From contig CACVBU010000185.1 of NCBI GenBank assembly GCA_902728285.1, forward strand, positions 1,544,845 through 1,608,844: a DNA stretch of 64,000 nucleotides, given 5' to 3'. Positions 12,721 through 25,548 of this stretch are shown here, in pieces. Position 1 is the stretch's first letter; each line of letters begins with the position of its first letter. Position numbers and translations under genes: made by a program. Under the pieces are notes generated by a model. That model had not been told where the DNA came from, searched no databases, and saw nothing but the letters and a program-made list of their open reading frames with translations. Origin of the DNA: Clytia hemisphaerica. Its lineage: Eukaryota; Cnidaria; Hydrozoa; Leptothecata; Clytiidae.

Positions 12721-14278
12721 GACCTTTTCGCCTTTTCATCCGCCATCTTGAATTGTATGCAAAAATACAGGAACAAAAAAGCCGTGGCTGGATTTAGTTG
12801 GAAAGTATGCAAACATATGCAAGTTTACACAAAGATTAAAAAGACAACAAAGCATCTTATAAATAAATTTTATAATCATTAGAACATAACAATAAAAGAT
12901 GAAATTTCTTAATCCAAAAAGAAATATTTACTGAACAACAAAAGCCTTTTAGAAATTTGTTCTTAAAGACATAGCATATACTGTTTTCATACCATTAAAA
13001 AATTCCACGAAGACAGAGTACACACATCAACTTTCAAAACACGCAAACTGAAAAAGCAGTAATTATGACGTCACGCAATCAGCGGGTTTAGATCGATGTT
13101 TTGATTTGATCGTTTGGCGGTTCTATTCCCAGGAGAATAATTTACCATCAGCCGAATAAGGATTATTTTTGTACTTTTGTGGGTGATTTTTCAGCTTGAG
13201 TTTATGTCTAATGTTATGGTTTTTTGAAGTGTTTGTTCTAAGAGATAGGCAAATTTGAGGGTTGGTCTAAAAAGCAGGGTAGCCAATTGGGGTAGCCAAT
13301 TGGGCTAGGTTATGGGGTACCTAAATATTTTACAGACCAGAATAGAAATACCAAAAATGAATGCATAGAGCCACATTTTACTGACCAGGGAGCATGAATC
13401 TGAAGGATACTTAGATTGATCATGTATGATTCCAAAGATAAACAAAGATATAAATTACCACGTGTTATAATGCACAAGGAGTAAGAAATAGAGCTTCATT
13501 ATAATAGAGCTATTTCAAAAGACTTTTTGTACCTATTATAAGCTGCCATATTTAAAAATTTTGAAAGGAATTAATTGTTTGAAACATCTAAACATGATTT
13601 AAATTAAACAATAGATTAAATAAAAAGGATTGTTAAGATATGACAGATTAGAGACATATGGCCCAAAGGCGATTCCAAAGCTATTATCATCAATTACAGC
13701 TTCACAGAAATAACAATTAAAAACATAAATAAAATCTAAATCTAAAATATTAAAAACTGTTTTGTATATATTTTTTATTTGGGTCTGTAAATTTTCAAAC
13801 AAAGCCACGAAGGAAGACAAAATGGCGCCAGGTCTTTTGAGAAGTAACAAAGTTCAGTACCTTTGGAAAAAAAGGCTGTTGTGGCTGAAGTTTGAAAGGA
13901 ATCTTAAATTTTATTACATGGAATCATTAACAAGATGTTGTAATAGCATTTCCACATGAAAACAGGTTTCAGATTTCAAAAGTTTAGGCAAAAAGAGGTA
14001 CCCCATAACCTAGCCCAATTGGCTACCCCATTGGCTACCCTGCTTTTTAGACCAACCCCAAATTTGATTATTTCTAGTTTTCAAAAGAAGCAAATTTATT
14101 AATCTTTCTTCTACAAGATTACACTTTAATATAATGCCAATTATGCATGTAAGTTTTATATTAGTACTTTCTTTTTGCATATGTTTTGCATACTTTCTAA
14201 GGGAATTTCACCACGGCAATTCGCCCACCATAATTTTTGCATACAATTCAATATGGCGGATGGAAAGGCGAAAAGGTC
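12721..14278. mobile_element. Foldback element with two nested inverted-repeat pairs, TA target site
   Basis: The outer ends are GACCTTTTCGCCTTTTCATC at 12721 and its complement ending at 14278, each followed outward by TA. The homology extends inward through 'ccgccatcttgaattgtatgc'. A second, inner inverted pair of about 70 bp lies at 13250-13322 and 13996-14067 (AGCAGGGTAGCCAATTGGGG and its mirror). The centre between them is unique AT-rich sequence. No transposase is visible. Confidence 0.75.
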
Positions 14279-14304
14279 TATTCATAAAATGTAGGGTCAA
14301 TATA

Positions 14305-14482
14305 GACCTTTTTTTAAAGAGGCAGCCATGTTGAATAATTATGTACTCCAGCATAAAAACAAAAATACAGCCATGCATAATTTTTAAAATATGCATGATA
14401 CAGTAATTATGCATGGCTGTATCATTGTTTTTATGCTGGAGTACATAATTATTCAACATGGCTGCCTCATTAAAAAAAGGTC
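14305..14482. mobile_element. Near-perfect palindromic MITE (GACCTTTTT ends, TA target site)
   Basis: The 178-bp element folds back over almost its whole length: GACCTTTTTTTAAAGAGGCA at the left and TGCCTCATTAAAAAAAGGTC at the right, with the intervening 'catgttgaataattatgtac' arm mirrored. TA flanks both ends. It shares the GACCTTTT terminus with the element only 26 bp to its left, so both may use the same transposase. Confidence 0.8.
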
Positions 14483-14590
14483 TATTATAAGTGATTTTGG
14501 GTGATTTTCCAAAAACCCATTATGAGAATGAAAGACGTTTTGGCGCTTTTCGGGAAAATTTCATAAAAAGATTGGCTCATTATAAAATAC

Positions 14591-14818
14591 TACTGTGAGA
14601 TCGGGTAACTTGCATCAGTGGAGGCTAACATACATAGCCCTCAAATGAGTGACCTGGCTGGTCATTAAAATACAAAGTTCCAAATTTTAGCGTAGCGCTG
14701 CGAGCGGAGCTGCGTAGTTCATTTGTTTTGAAATTTTGCTGCTTTGATTGGTCAGTAATTTGATGGCTATGCAAGTTTCCCTCCACTGATGCAAGTTACT
14801 GTACCCGACTTCATGGTA
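14591..14818. mobile_element. MITE, TACCGTGA family, copy 3
   Basis: Slightly decayed ends (TACTGTGAGATCGGGTAAC and ...CCCGACTTCATGGTA) surround the family's interior, including the 'cgctgcgagcggagctgcg' segment. The middle is inverted relative to copy 1. Confidence 0.75.
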
Positions 14819-15219
14819 TTGGGATGATTGTTTCCAGAAAATTGCAAAGTGACTCGCTCCCCCTAAAATAATTAAGCACAGAAGAGTTTTATCTATTAAA
14901 GGAAAGACTCGCAGCGATATTGCATGCTACCATCAACTGCTCTAACTTGGGACGATTGGTCAAAACATCGGACTGGTTGATATCTGGTCTGTATTTTCAC
15001 TTAGCTGTTAAATCTCTTTGGCAACAAATTTGTTTTGATTATTCCACCAAGTTTATCAATCATACCTCTTTGTTCCTCTTAGAGTGCACAGAGACTCGCG
15101 TGTGTTCCACTACGTATTTTTTTCATATTTCGATTTAAAAGCCTACTCGGTGCAAAAGAGAAATCGTATATTTTTTGATATGCTGTTCATTCACTCAAAT
15201 CAAATGACTTTGGCGGTTC

Positions 15220-15279
15220 GGTCATTTGATGGCTATGCAAGTTTCCCTCCACTGATGCAAGTTACTCGACTTCACGGTA
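15220..15279. mobile_element. MITE, TACCGTGA family, right half only
   Basis: Only the terminal about 60 bp are present ('tcatttgatggctatgcaag' to 'gacttcacggta'), collinear with the right end of copy 3. No left half was found. Confidence 0.6.
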
Positions 15280-16862
15280 ATTGAAAACTATACTGACTCT
15301 ACTAACATCTAAACAATCAGGCTAGCTATAAAGCTCTTAAAGAGCATCTAGTAAAATGAAAGCCAGAATATGATTTTTCAATGGGAATCAAAACTATAAA
15401 ATGCACTCACAAACATCAATTTGTCATATGAAACAAAATCAATAATATGGCACTGTCATCAAATGACAATCGAACAAAGGATTTTTTTGTCAAGAACCTT
15501 TATAATAAAAATTCCAACAACTTCTATTAAAATGATCTGCCACATCTAAGTTCTAGCATTTTAAAACAACACGCTCAGTTGATAATTTTGCCAAGTTGAT
15601 AAAAGTCCCCCTCCAGAACACCTGCAAACTCCTTAAGGGTGAACCAATTTAATCTGCCAATCATTTTCTCAAACAAACAGTTCACAAAGTAATTCTAGCT
15701 TTAAGATAGTGCTGCGGATCATCAGTGGATGGTCAAAAAACTTCTCAATGAAAGTATTAAAGTTTGATTAACTGATTCATTAGGCTTCTGGGAATTGAAT
15801 ACCATTCCATTGTCTATGATAAAATTAGATGATTCACCAACGTTCAATGGTGGTTGACAAAATCTGTGCATTTAGATGACATAAGAAAACAAAATTTCTT
15901 CATCTTCATCATCCATCTAATCCACTATTTTTTAACAATTGAATTGACTGTACCAGTTTTGATAATTAGAGAGTTAAAGTTTTACAGTTTCGAAAGCTTA
16001 CAACAACAGATTTAGATTCTCTTTCTGGCAAAAATTAAGCAAGGCTAAAGTTAATGAAATACAAAGAGTTAATGAACATATTGGACAATACATTACAATG
16101 CGTTGTGCATAAAGTACCACTGATTGTCGTTAGTCCTTTGTAATACTGGTAATATACAATGGGGACCGTTTTGATAACATTGCTTTCTTAACCACTTTTT
16201 ATTCAGAGTGTCAAAAATTATGCTTATTGGGGGAATTTCATGCACCTCATTACACAAGTATTATACCGTCCAGTTGTTTTAAAGATCTGATTTAAAGGAA
16301 TAACCAGCTGTTTTTCATTTTCAAATATGATTTAGACTGACTTATACTGAGGAGAAATCCTGGCTACAATATTTTAGTTATCCTTATGACAAAATATTTC
16401 ACAGAGTGCAGATGTCTTAAATTTGGAACTTTGGATGTCAATATCTTTGGATAGAATCACTGTTGACAACTTTGACTTCTATTTCTATTTCTATAAATTA
16501 ATCCAAAGGGTACATATGTACATTTTCCCGGATATACATATTAAAAAAATTTAAATAATAATAATTTAAAAGCACTAATAAAAGCAACATAAATAGAAGA
16601 ACAAAAAATATTTTCAGAAATTTTGCAAGATGTATTGTGACCAGAAAAGGTTTTAAAATGATTTTATGCTAAAAATAGTATCTAATGTATGTATATATGA
16701 TAAATAAGTTTATTCAGAAATAAATATGATAAATTAAAAATGATTGAAATTGTTTTTAGTATTAGAGACTTTAACAAAAAAGGATAGAATGTAGGTAAGA
16801 TTAGAATAGATTAGCTCGAGACTCAAGAACTTGATAATGTAGTGATTTGGAGAGAAAATTAT
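15280..16862. other. Intergenic, no gene seen
   Basis: AT-rich sequence with no frame longer than about 60 codons and no recognisable repeat end. A short 'tatttctatttctat' run lies near 16475-16495. Confidence 0.5.
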
Positions 16863-18265
16863 TTATTTGAGATGAACTAATAAATTTCTATGAAAAATAT
16901 CTAGAGAGCTAGAATTCACAATACTTGCTGGTAGTTTGTCCCATTCGTTGATAATATACTGGTAGAATGAATATGTGTAACGTAGTATGGCGCCTTGTAT
17001 AGGTTGAAAACGTAAGTTAGTGCATCGTTGTTGGTTGATGGTTTGACTTGGCATGAACTTAAGACCATGGTGGAATCGGTACAGCGTTGATAACCGGTTA
17101 ATTCGTCGTCTCTTATCCAATGTTTGAAGCTTAAGATTATCAATCATAGCAGTTGGGGATGCTTCATAGCTCCATTGGTTGCATATCCAACGGACTGATT
17201 TTCTCTGGACACATTCTAGTTGATATGTTAACGACTGATTACCAACTGGATCCCATACTGTGGAGGCATACTCAACGATTGGACGAATAAAGGTTTTGTA
17301 ACAGGGTTCGAATTATAGCTTCGCACTTTGCAAAATGCGAAGTGAATTTTAGATTTAGCGACCAAAAAAGATTTCCCAACTCAAAAATGCGAAGTTGAAA
17401 AATTATAAGACAACTCACTTATTTTGCTACCCACAAATTTGTTTATCTAATGCTTTATCTACTGGCTACCTCGCAACTTTCTTCATTCGTTTATCTAATG
17501 CTTTATCCACTCGCTACTTCGCAACTTTATTCACTCGTTTATCTATTGCTTTAACTACTTATCTACTCGCTACTTCAAAGTTCACTATACTTAATTTCGC
17601 ATGCGGTGCTCCCTTTTTTACCTCGCTTCGCTCGAAAAATAACGAAGCTCCTTTAATTTATAATTCGAACCCTGTGTAAATTTGCAGCTTTACCTCTTTT
17701 GAACATTTTCCAAGGTTACGTTGTAGAGAAGTGTCGGCAGTTTATTGTCAAGAGTTACACCTAAGTATTTTGCAGTTTTAACAAGCTCAAGATTGTACCC
17801 ATGGATTGAGTAGGTACCTTCAGTTATTTTTCGTTTATTTGTAATTCGTATAACTTTACACTTGTCCGCATTGAACTGCATTGACCAGTCTTGCTCCCAC
17901 TGAATAAGTCAGTCTAGGTCTTTTTGAAGATCACGTTTGTCTTGTGTAGATTTGACATTTTTGTAGAGCAAGGCATCGTCTACGAATAAGCTTATTTCAG
18001 ATGAGGTGGTTGCTGCAGAAATATCATTGATACAAACAAAAAAACAATAATGGATCCAAAACTGAACCCTGTGGTACTCCTGAAGTAACACTCCCTTCAG
18101 GCGATTCAGACCCTTTAACAAGAACTTTTTGTGATATGTCCCTTAAAAAGTCCTCAATCCAATCAAGTTTATTTCTAATACCATAGAATCTCAACTTCAG
18201 CAACAACTTTCGATGACACACTTTATCAAAAGCTTTGCTGAAGTCGAGTAAGACTGCATCTGCTT
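16863..18265 (-). pseudogene. LINE (non-LTR) reverse transcriptase relic, interrupted
   Basis: Read on the minus strand, several frames line up as the second half of a CR1/Jockey-type reverse transcriptase. In order: AVLLDFSKAFDKVCHRKL (18260 downward), GVPQGSVLDPLLF, the catalytic box as FVDD (family norm F-x-DD), MQFNADKCKV, YLGVTLD, then YKTFIRPIVEYASTVWDP and the C-terminal EWDKLPASIVNSSSLDIF. Frames shift around the PQG and FVDD segments. A 375-bp element (17301-17675) is inserted between YLGVTLD and YKTFIRP. The 5' part (endonuclease, start of the RT) is absent, typical 5' truncation. Inactive. Confidence 0.88.
17301..17675. mobile_element. Inverted-repeat element nested in the LINE, 3-bp GTA duplication
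   Basis: Terminal inverted repeats ACAGGGTTCGAATTATA and its complement are flanked by GTA on both sides; removing the insert restores the LINE. The interior has three degenerate copies of a roughly 45-bp unit ('cgtttatctaatgctttat...'). A 3-bp duplication is compatible with PIF/Harbinger-type insertion, but no transposase is present. Confidence 0.75.
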
Positions 18266-21200
18266 ATATTTTATCATTTAGGGTTGAATTTTCATGCTTT
18301 TCATGATAGCTATGCTCCGCTGACAAAGTTTCATTTTTTTTGCCAGAATCCTGTTAATGATGTTCCATGAAAGTTACTTTTTTCAGACTAATTTTAAAGA
18401 AAGTGAAAACAAATTCATGGGCAATTTTTCAATAAATTGTCATTTTTAAAGGATTTTTATTACGGTATAAGTTTTTGTAGACTCTAATAAAGCATGATCA
18501 CACTCGAAGGTGAACATGTCAAAAAAATCCAGAATTGAAGAACAGGTTTAAAAAAGTACATGACATTTTATATAAATAAGTAAGGTGTAATAGTAGTGGA
18601 AATAAAGTGTTTGCTTGTTACTTCATAAGGCATATCATACTGTTTTAGAGAAAACTTCAGCTCTAGTCTAATCATGTTGCATAAGGTTGGTAGGATTTCC
18701 TAATTCTAACTCATAATTTGCAATTTATTTCTTATACATCTTTACTAAAACTAACGTTGTTTTTAACATGTGATATTATAGAGGTTTTCAAATTAAAAAA
18801 TTAATGAGAAATCTGAAAAATAGGTGTTGGCTTTGTTTATGGTAGAGTCTCCTTCTAAAGGATTGATTTTGGACTTTTCATTGAATGAGTTATGAAAAGA
18901 AATTAAATATTCATTAAATTAAATTCTAAATATAAAACATGTATTCAGTCCAATTTATTGAAACCAGAAATTTCATTTATATACATCAAAAGGCTCCTTT
19001 TTTGAATCAGAGATGAAATTTTTTTGATTCGTTTTTACCTTGTTTTACCAAGATATTATGCACATAGGGAGAACTTTGACAAAAAAAGTTGGTTTTATAA
19101 AGAGAAGAAACTAGTTCAATGTTTTGGTGCTTTATCGACTGAATTATCATCAATTGTTATCACTTTTTGGCTGAAAGAAATTTTTAACCCCAAGAAGATT
19201 TTTTTTAATACTATGTTTTGAATTGTCATATCATTTTTTCGTAAAATATATTGAGAAAATGTGATACTTATTATATGATTATATCTTGCTTTGAACTACT
19301 CATGTGTGCTTGGGGATGGAGGATAATATATTCTATCTTAGGGGAAATGAATTTTTTTAGTGATTGACAATTTCCATTGGAGTACGAAATAGTCAATCAT
19401 AAACATTCTGCACCCAGTAGTTCAAACTCCCTTCTTTTATAAAGCATCGTGTTGAATTTGAGTTTTAGGAGGAGGGCAAATACTTAGTATCTTGAAAGAT
19501 ACACAAGCATTGGGGTTTGGCATTTTTCAATAGAATGAAAAGATACACTGAAGGTATTATCCAGATTACATACCATGTAGTTAATGTTAAAAATTATGTA
19601 ACATAGACGAGAAAAGCTTTTTGCATTGTATATTCATCACACCAAATTCTCGTGGTATTATTTAAAAGTAATAAATGATGGAATTCAAGGAATTCGGTGC
19701 AAGTAAGAAAAAAATTTCTTTTCTCATTATTATATAGTTGTGTTGTGAGCTATATGTGAGTAAGATAATGCTTTGAATTTAGAAACTGAAAGCTTGACAG
19801 TGATAACAAAGTGATAACAGAACTTTTTATTCAAGGGGAATTATTTTTTATCTGCTTGCTAACGGTTTGATTCCAATCTTAAATTTTATTTTGCTCCCGT
19901 TTGAAAACATTTTTTGCTCTGATCAAACAAAAGATGCAGGCAGAATCGGTTGTACGAAACTTATTTTATTATTTCGTTTTCTAATTGAATAGTAAATGTG
20001 GCCAAGCAAGCTCGACTGTCATACACCCACTTCTCACAGACCCAGTAGGGTTTTTTCAGTCTTTTGGGGTAAATATAACGGACAGAAATTCGATGTGAAT
20101 TAATATTTGCATGCTTTTTACAGCTCTGTGGATGTAAAAAATGAAACGATATTTTGCAGCGAGGATTTGTTTATTTCATTTTTATCAGCGGGACAAAAAA
20201 TGAAGCTTACTTTTTCATTGGGGATAATATTTTGGCCAATTTTCTATTTTTGGGGGGGGGGGCCGGGTCTGTGAAAAGAGGGTGTTTATTTGTGTATTTT
20301 GCTCTATGCCAGAGAGCTCAAGACAAGGCATCAAGTAGGAAAGCATTTGAGTAGCGAACTGAATATATGTCTCTTTAACAATTTATTTTATTTTCATATA
20401 GAATGAACTTCAACATGGCAAACGTTAAGAAGTTTTAGTGGAGTGAAAACGTGCTTGTCATTCGTGAAACGTGGCCACCCCGCATGTGGGAAACAGATTT
20501 CCCCTATGGGAACAGATTTCCCCTATGATTTGCTTTTCTTTCATTAAAAATTCTCAAATCTTTGTTATTATCATATTATGATTTTCAATTTATGGTACCT
20601 TTGTTTGTAATGGAAGGGGCAGGTGAAAATGAGAGAAGAATGAAGAATAATTTAAAGAGTTTCTTAACTTCCTTGTTTAATTCTTCGTTCTCTTACGGGA
20701 TTCTTTATGTAAGAAAATTTAACGTACACTGTTTCAAAAAATGTGTTTTTTTCTGAAAACTATGCACTATAAAACTATATAAAATTCCTCAGTTTAGATG
20801 AGGACCCTCGTTTGAAGTGAAGTCTTAGCTTACGTATATATGAAAGGTACAATGAACCCTAAAAGTTAAATTTGTCATTTTTTTTTCAAGTATATTTCTT
20901 ATTCCTGTAGGTTTTCTAAAATGTGCTTTTTCTTTTATTTCTTATGAATTTTTCATGACTTTTCCCTTAATGATTCGTATATTGAAGACATTTTTCTCAT
21001 TTTCTTTTTCCTCATAATATTTTATGATTAAAATGTAAAACTGGTAGATTTTAGCTCCAACTGGCTCTTCAATAATAACATTTCAGTAAAGAAACCCTGA
21101 AACGAGTATTGTGATCAGATATAACTTTTTAGGAGGAAAGCTCTTTTTGACTCGATTACCTTTTTCTGTATAATTATAGTTCGAAAGTATATGGTGAGAT

Positions 21201-22255
21201 AACGGCAACATCAAAAACTTTAAACAAATTTTAAACAGAATCTATTCCACAGAATCTATTCCACGGTTTGTTTATTTAGTAAATAACGTCATTTCATGTG
21301 ACAGACAGAGTACTCTAATACTAATTTAGCAAAAAGCCAGTTGGATTGTAATAAAACGCTGGAAAGGGTATTTTTGTTTGTAAATTGTGATTTTAGTGTC
21401 GTGATTACTGTAAAGTTCAGCAGATTCATGATATAAATAATATGGAAACTGAAGTATAAGCAAAAATGCTTGATGATGCTTATTTTGATTATGCTTACCA
21501 TAAAATTGTTTGAAATTCTGCTCTTTTCCTCGTGATTTTCCATTTTGCACAAACATCAAAATGTAATTTTACTTTTAATTACTTTATAACTATTATTTGA
21601 TAAGATTATCAGCGTGATGCAGAGATAAGCATTTTTATACCAATGAATATAGAAAAGACTCTTATAATTTACATTCACGGTCTAACTGTGGAATGTAGTG
21701 GGGGTCTTAGATTGAAATTTTGCCCATTGGTGTTACTATAAAAGGTTTGTATCTGACTCTGATGTTTGTGATCATATGAAATGTGATCATTACCTAGTTT
21801 CCTTTAGTTTCTTTACTACTTGGGCAAAAAGGGATACGGGGATTTGCTGCTGGTCAGGGTACCTTTTTTCACCTCCATGACTCCCAGATAGGGTCGCAAA
21901 AACACAAAAATAGAAAAATCAGTCCCTCGTTGGGTACTTTTTTGGGAGAATTTGGAATTTCAGGTCACTTTAAAAAAAAAAACTAGTCCCACGTAGGATC
22001 AATTTTTCGTAATTCAGCGGCACACCCCGTCGCTCGGCAAGGGTAGTACCCCCTCCCCGGGCTTTACTATTATTGTCCCTCTCCGTCTTTATTTCCTTAC
22101 TATATTACTCCGTTTCCTCTTGAACCTTGAATCAGCCTCGTAATTGAAATACTATGCAATGAGTGCTACTATGCATAAAGTTTATAATAATAATTGTTGA
22201 TACAGAACATATAGAAACCCATAAAGAGAAACTTTTTAGAGAGTGAACCTACTAC
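18266..22255. other. Intergenic upstream of the stomatin cluster; no gene seen
   Basis: AT-rich DNA without supportable coding sequence. It includes a MITE (20021-20290) and a decayed repeat at about 21835-22070 with 'cagtcCctcgttGGgta' phrases and a GC-rich end. The last few hundred bases before 22256 should hold the stomatin 1 promoter; no clear core motif is recognised. Confidence 0.5.
20021..20290. mobile_element. Inverted-repeat MITE, 'CCCAGTGGG/CTCACAGACC' family, copy 3
   Basis: The left end ACACCCACTTCTCACAGACC mirrors the right end GGGTCTGTGAAAAGAGGGTG. The interior is diverged, with a run of nine or ten G near the right end. Non-coding. Confidence 0.65.
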
Positions 22256-24787
22256 ATGACCAAAGTAGATTCAAAAACAACGGAGATGTCTACCGAAGCT
22301 GTCAATGTCAAGGACTATCAGAATATCGACTACAATGATGATAATCGTGGCGGTAAGAAAAAAAACCTCTAAAAATGTTCTAAAGGTAGCCAGACACCGG
22401 AGTCATTTAACTCATTGATCAATTTTTTATATTATAGGGGTTGAGCCGACCTCCTGAGATACGTCACTGTATACTGGCTGTGACGAGTACTGAATAGCTC
22501 GTTCGTCTTTTTGTAAAATTATACTCTTTTAGCAAGGCATAAAAAGCTCTGAAAAAATTGAAATAAACGCCAATGGCTCAAATTATGAAATTCTAGAAGT
22601 CTTTCGCTTTCACACTTCTTTTCTTTGTTTAGATACTGGTCTTGGATTATGTGGCTGGGTGTTGACCATTTTCTCCCTTCTCATGTTCATTTGTACATTC
22701 CCTCTCTCACTTTTTTTCACACTCAAGGTAAGTCACTTTCTCTATATGAAATTCTGAAATATTTGGTCATTCAAAGGAAACTGTTGGCTACAATTTCATA
22801 TACTTATTTACTCTTTCCTCGGAGAATTTTATTACCGAGTGGAGTACAATATGGTGTCATCGTCACAAACTAGATGGGGGTTCCCGGTTTGAATTCCCGC
22901 ACTTTCTCATGCCCTTTCACTTTCAGCCGGCTGGCCGTGGGGCTTTGTATATCTTTAACATGAAGCTAACAAGTTTCCTATGAATAAAGAGACAAGTTGT
23001 CATTAACTTGGGAGAAAAATAATATGTGGATTCAATTAGACAGGCACGATTGAATCGGCAAAAGATTTTAAGCGATATCTTAGCCATTTTAGTTTTTTTT
23101 GAAAGAATCTTGGAATACTAGTAATACCAACTCCATTGTTCTTATGATTGTTAGAAATCTTTATCTTCGTCCTTTTTTTTACATACAAAATGCAATATGT
23201 TTGTGTATTTTGGTATTTCTTCATGTGTATTTTTCATAGATTGTTCAAGAATACGAGCGAGCTGTAATCTTCAGAGTGGGTCGTCTCGTCAAAGGAGGAG
23301 CTCGTGGACCTGGTATTTTTTTCATTCTACCATGCATTGATAACTACCTTAAAGTCGATTTACGTGTTGTCTCATTTGATGTCCCTCCACAAGAAATTTT
23401 AACCAGAGACAGTGTCACCATTACTGTAGATGCCGTCGCTTATTTCAGAATCTCAAATCCTATCTCGTCTGTCTGTAATATCGAGGATGCTCAAAGATCC
23501 ACAAAACTGTTAGCTGCAACTACTCTGAGAAACGAGTTGGGTACGAAAAATCTCAGTGAAGTTCTTTTGGAGAGGGATACAATAAGCCATTCAATCCAAC
23601 AAATTTTGGATGCAGCTACAGATCCATGGGGAGTGAAAGTTGAACGTGTTGAGATTAAAGATGTCCGCCTTCCACAAATGTTACAAAGAGCTATGGCTGC
23701 TGAAGCTGAAGCCTCCAGAGAAGCCAAAGCTAAGGTATCAAAAATATATATAGATATATTACATATTGGTATTAAACTTTACAGACTCCTAGTTAGTTTT
23801 GAGGACCATAGCTACAAGAAGCAAGGAGGTTGTAAATGTAAAGCCCTTTCCGGATGATAACCAAAGCCAAAGCAACATTTTACTTCTCAAGATTTCAAAA
23901 AACTCTTTGTGTCTCTTGTTTATGCTTTTTTAACTTTCAATAATAAACATATCGATTATTACTGTATATATAGAAAGATTTTTTAAGAATAACTTTTTCT
24001 TGAGATATCTGATACCTCGATTTGCTGATTCTTCTTCCTTCTATTACGAGGGAAACTAGCTAGACGCAGAAGCTTTACTACATAGGAGACAGTATAACTC
24101 TCACGTTTATCGCTTCGTAGTACACTCTGTGCACATAATCTGTTTGATAAAAAAATTCCCGTACGGTAACCTATGCGATAAAGTATGATTTATAAATAGC
24201 AAAACTGCCCTTTTTCCCCCAGCACTCCATCGCAGTGGTCGGTTTGAAAAATCCCAAATGAGAAAAGACAATGATAACAGACCCTCTACGGCAATGAATT
24301 TTGATATTAGCCGTAGATACTGGGTCCTGTGTACAGACGGCAGTATAACTTGAACCTCAGCTCGAACAATCTGCGTTCACCGTGACTCTATTTCTACTAC
24401 CTTATCGGGGAAATTTTCGTCGGGGAAAATTTTCGTCGGGAAAAAATATTCGTCACTTGCTGGTAGTTGGTAAACGCATTAAGGCCGGGGAAAATTTTCG
24501 TCTGGGAAAAATATTCGTCACTTGGCCAATATTTCGTCATTTTTCCCCGACGAAGTTTTCCCCGATAAGGTATTCTATCACTACTCTTTCTTTCTTAGGT
24601 GATTGCTGCTGAAGGAGAGATGAATGCTGCTCGTGCTTTGAAAGAAGCTTCTGACGTCATTTCCGAATCACCACAAGCTTTACAACTCCGTTATTTGCAA
24701 ACCTTACAAACCATTTCAGCTGAAAAGAATTCCACCATCATTTTCCCGTTACCCATTGACATGTTATCGAAAGCACTTAGCAAATGA
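22256..24787 (+). CDS. Stomatin (SPFH/band 7 membrane scaffold), tandem copy 1
   Basis: Four exons join in phase: 22256-22352, 22633-22727, 23240-23734 and 24599-24787, giving 291 residues (human stomatin is 288). Residues 1-32 are a polar cytoplasmic N-terminus. Residues 36-63 form the hydrophobic hairpin with the family proline (P56 in CTFPLS). From residue 65 ([16 protein letters not shown]) the SPFH domain runs with [34 protein letters not shown] and [18 protein letters not shown]. The oligomerising C-terminal helix ([20 protein letters not shown]) follows, ending with [11 protein letters not shown]. Family role: a palmitoylated, cholesterol-binding inner-leaflet scaffold that oligomerises and modulates ion channels and transporters. 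A MITE lies in intron 3. Exons 3-4 are almost identical to those of copy 2. Confidence 0.95.
24398..24572. mobile_element. MITE, ACCTTATCGGGGAAA family, copy 1
   Basis: Ends are TACCTTATCGGGGAAATTTT and a complementary AGTTTTCCCCGATAAGGTA. The interior repeats 'ggggaaaattttcgtc' four times. TA flanks are consistent with a Tc1/mariner-type target. It lies in stomatin 1 intron 3, 26 bp before exon 4, close to the branch-point region. A second copy is at 31505-31847. Confidence 0.75.
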
Positions 24788-25542
24788 GAAGTGTACGAAG
24801 TGTTGTAGGCGCTCCTGGAAAAGACATGCAATTTAATTGTGATGTAGGGGTGAGAGTCATTGAGTTTCACTAGCATGGAAGTTTGTTACCTTGTATGAAA
24901 ATTCACAACGCATGCGCGCAAGTGATTTTATGCATCGGAGTTCCTCTTATTTTTAAAACCAAAACCTTCTTTTTTTGTGTATTTCCTAGTTTCATATTCA
25001 GGAATTAATTTAAAGCTTTTCTTTTAAAAAAAGTGAAGAAGGAATTTCTTCGGATATGAATTTTGATTTTCTTTTCGATTATTAACATCTTTTTTTTCAT
25101 TTATATCTTATTCAATGAAAAAATTAATTTACGTCCCGTTGAGAGATTTCAAGGTTATGAATTCAATATCGAATATTTTTTCATCGGGACAAGTATGCAT
25201 GGGAAACATTTGCTTAAATTAACAGTTTTTTTAACTCGTGAAATATTATTTTGGTCACTTTAAATTTTGGTTGTCTTTTATTTTTGTAAATATCATTTGG
25301 TACTGTTTAGTAGTAACTTTCGTTGCTTCATCATGCACTCGGGAAGATTGTTTTTTTCCTGGCTAATCGATGAAAATAACATTAGAATCTTTAGTGATTT
25401 TTTACTCGCTTTCCCTATTCCCTTACAGTTTTTTATAGTAATTTATTAATTGATATTACTGAAAAATTTATTACTAATCATTTTGTTTTGTTACTTTGTA
25501 GCTAAAAATTATACATAAATTGATCACACTTATTGTACGATA

Positions 25543-25548
25543 AATAAA
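25543..25548 (+). terminator. Candidate poly(A) signal for stomatin 1
   Basis: AATAAA about 750 bases after the stomatin 1 stop, in an AT-rich stretch with no intervening gene. It would give a 3' UTR of about 0.77 kb. Upstream alternatives cannot be excluded. Confidence 0.4.

Noticed and set aside
24382..24612. 76-codon frame upstream of stomatin 1 exon 4
   Set aside because: It consists of translated 'ggggaaaattttcgtc' repeats of a MITE.
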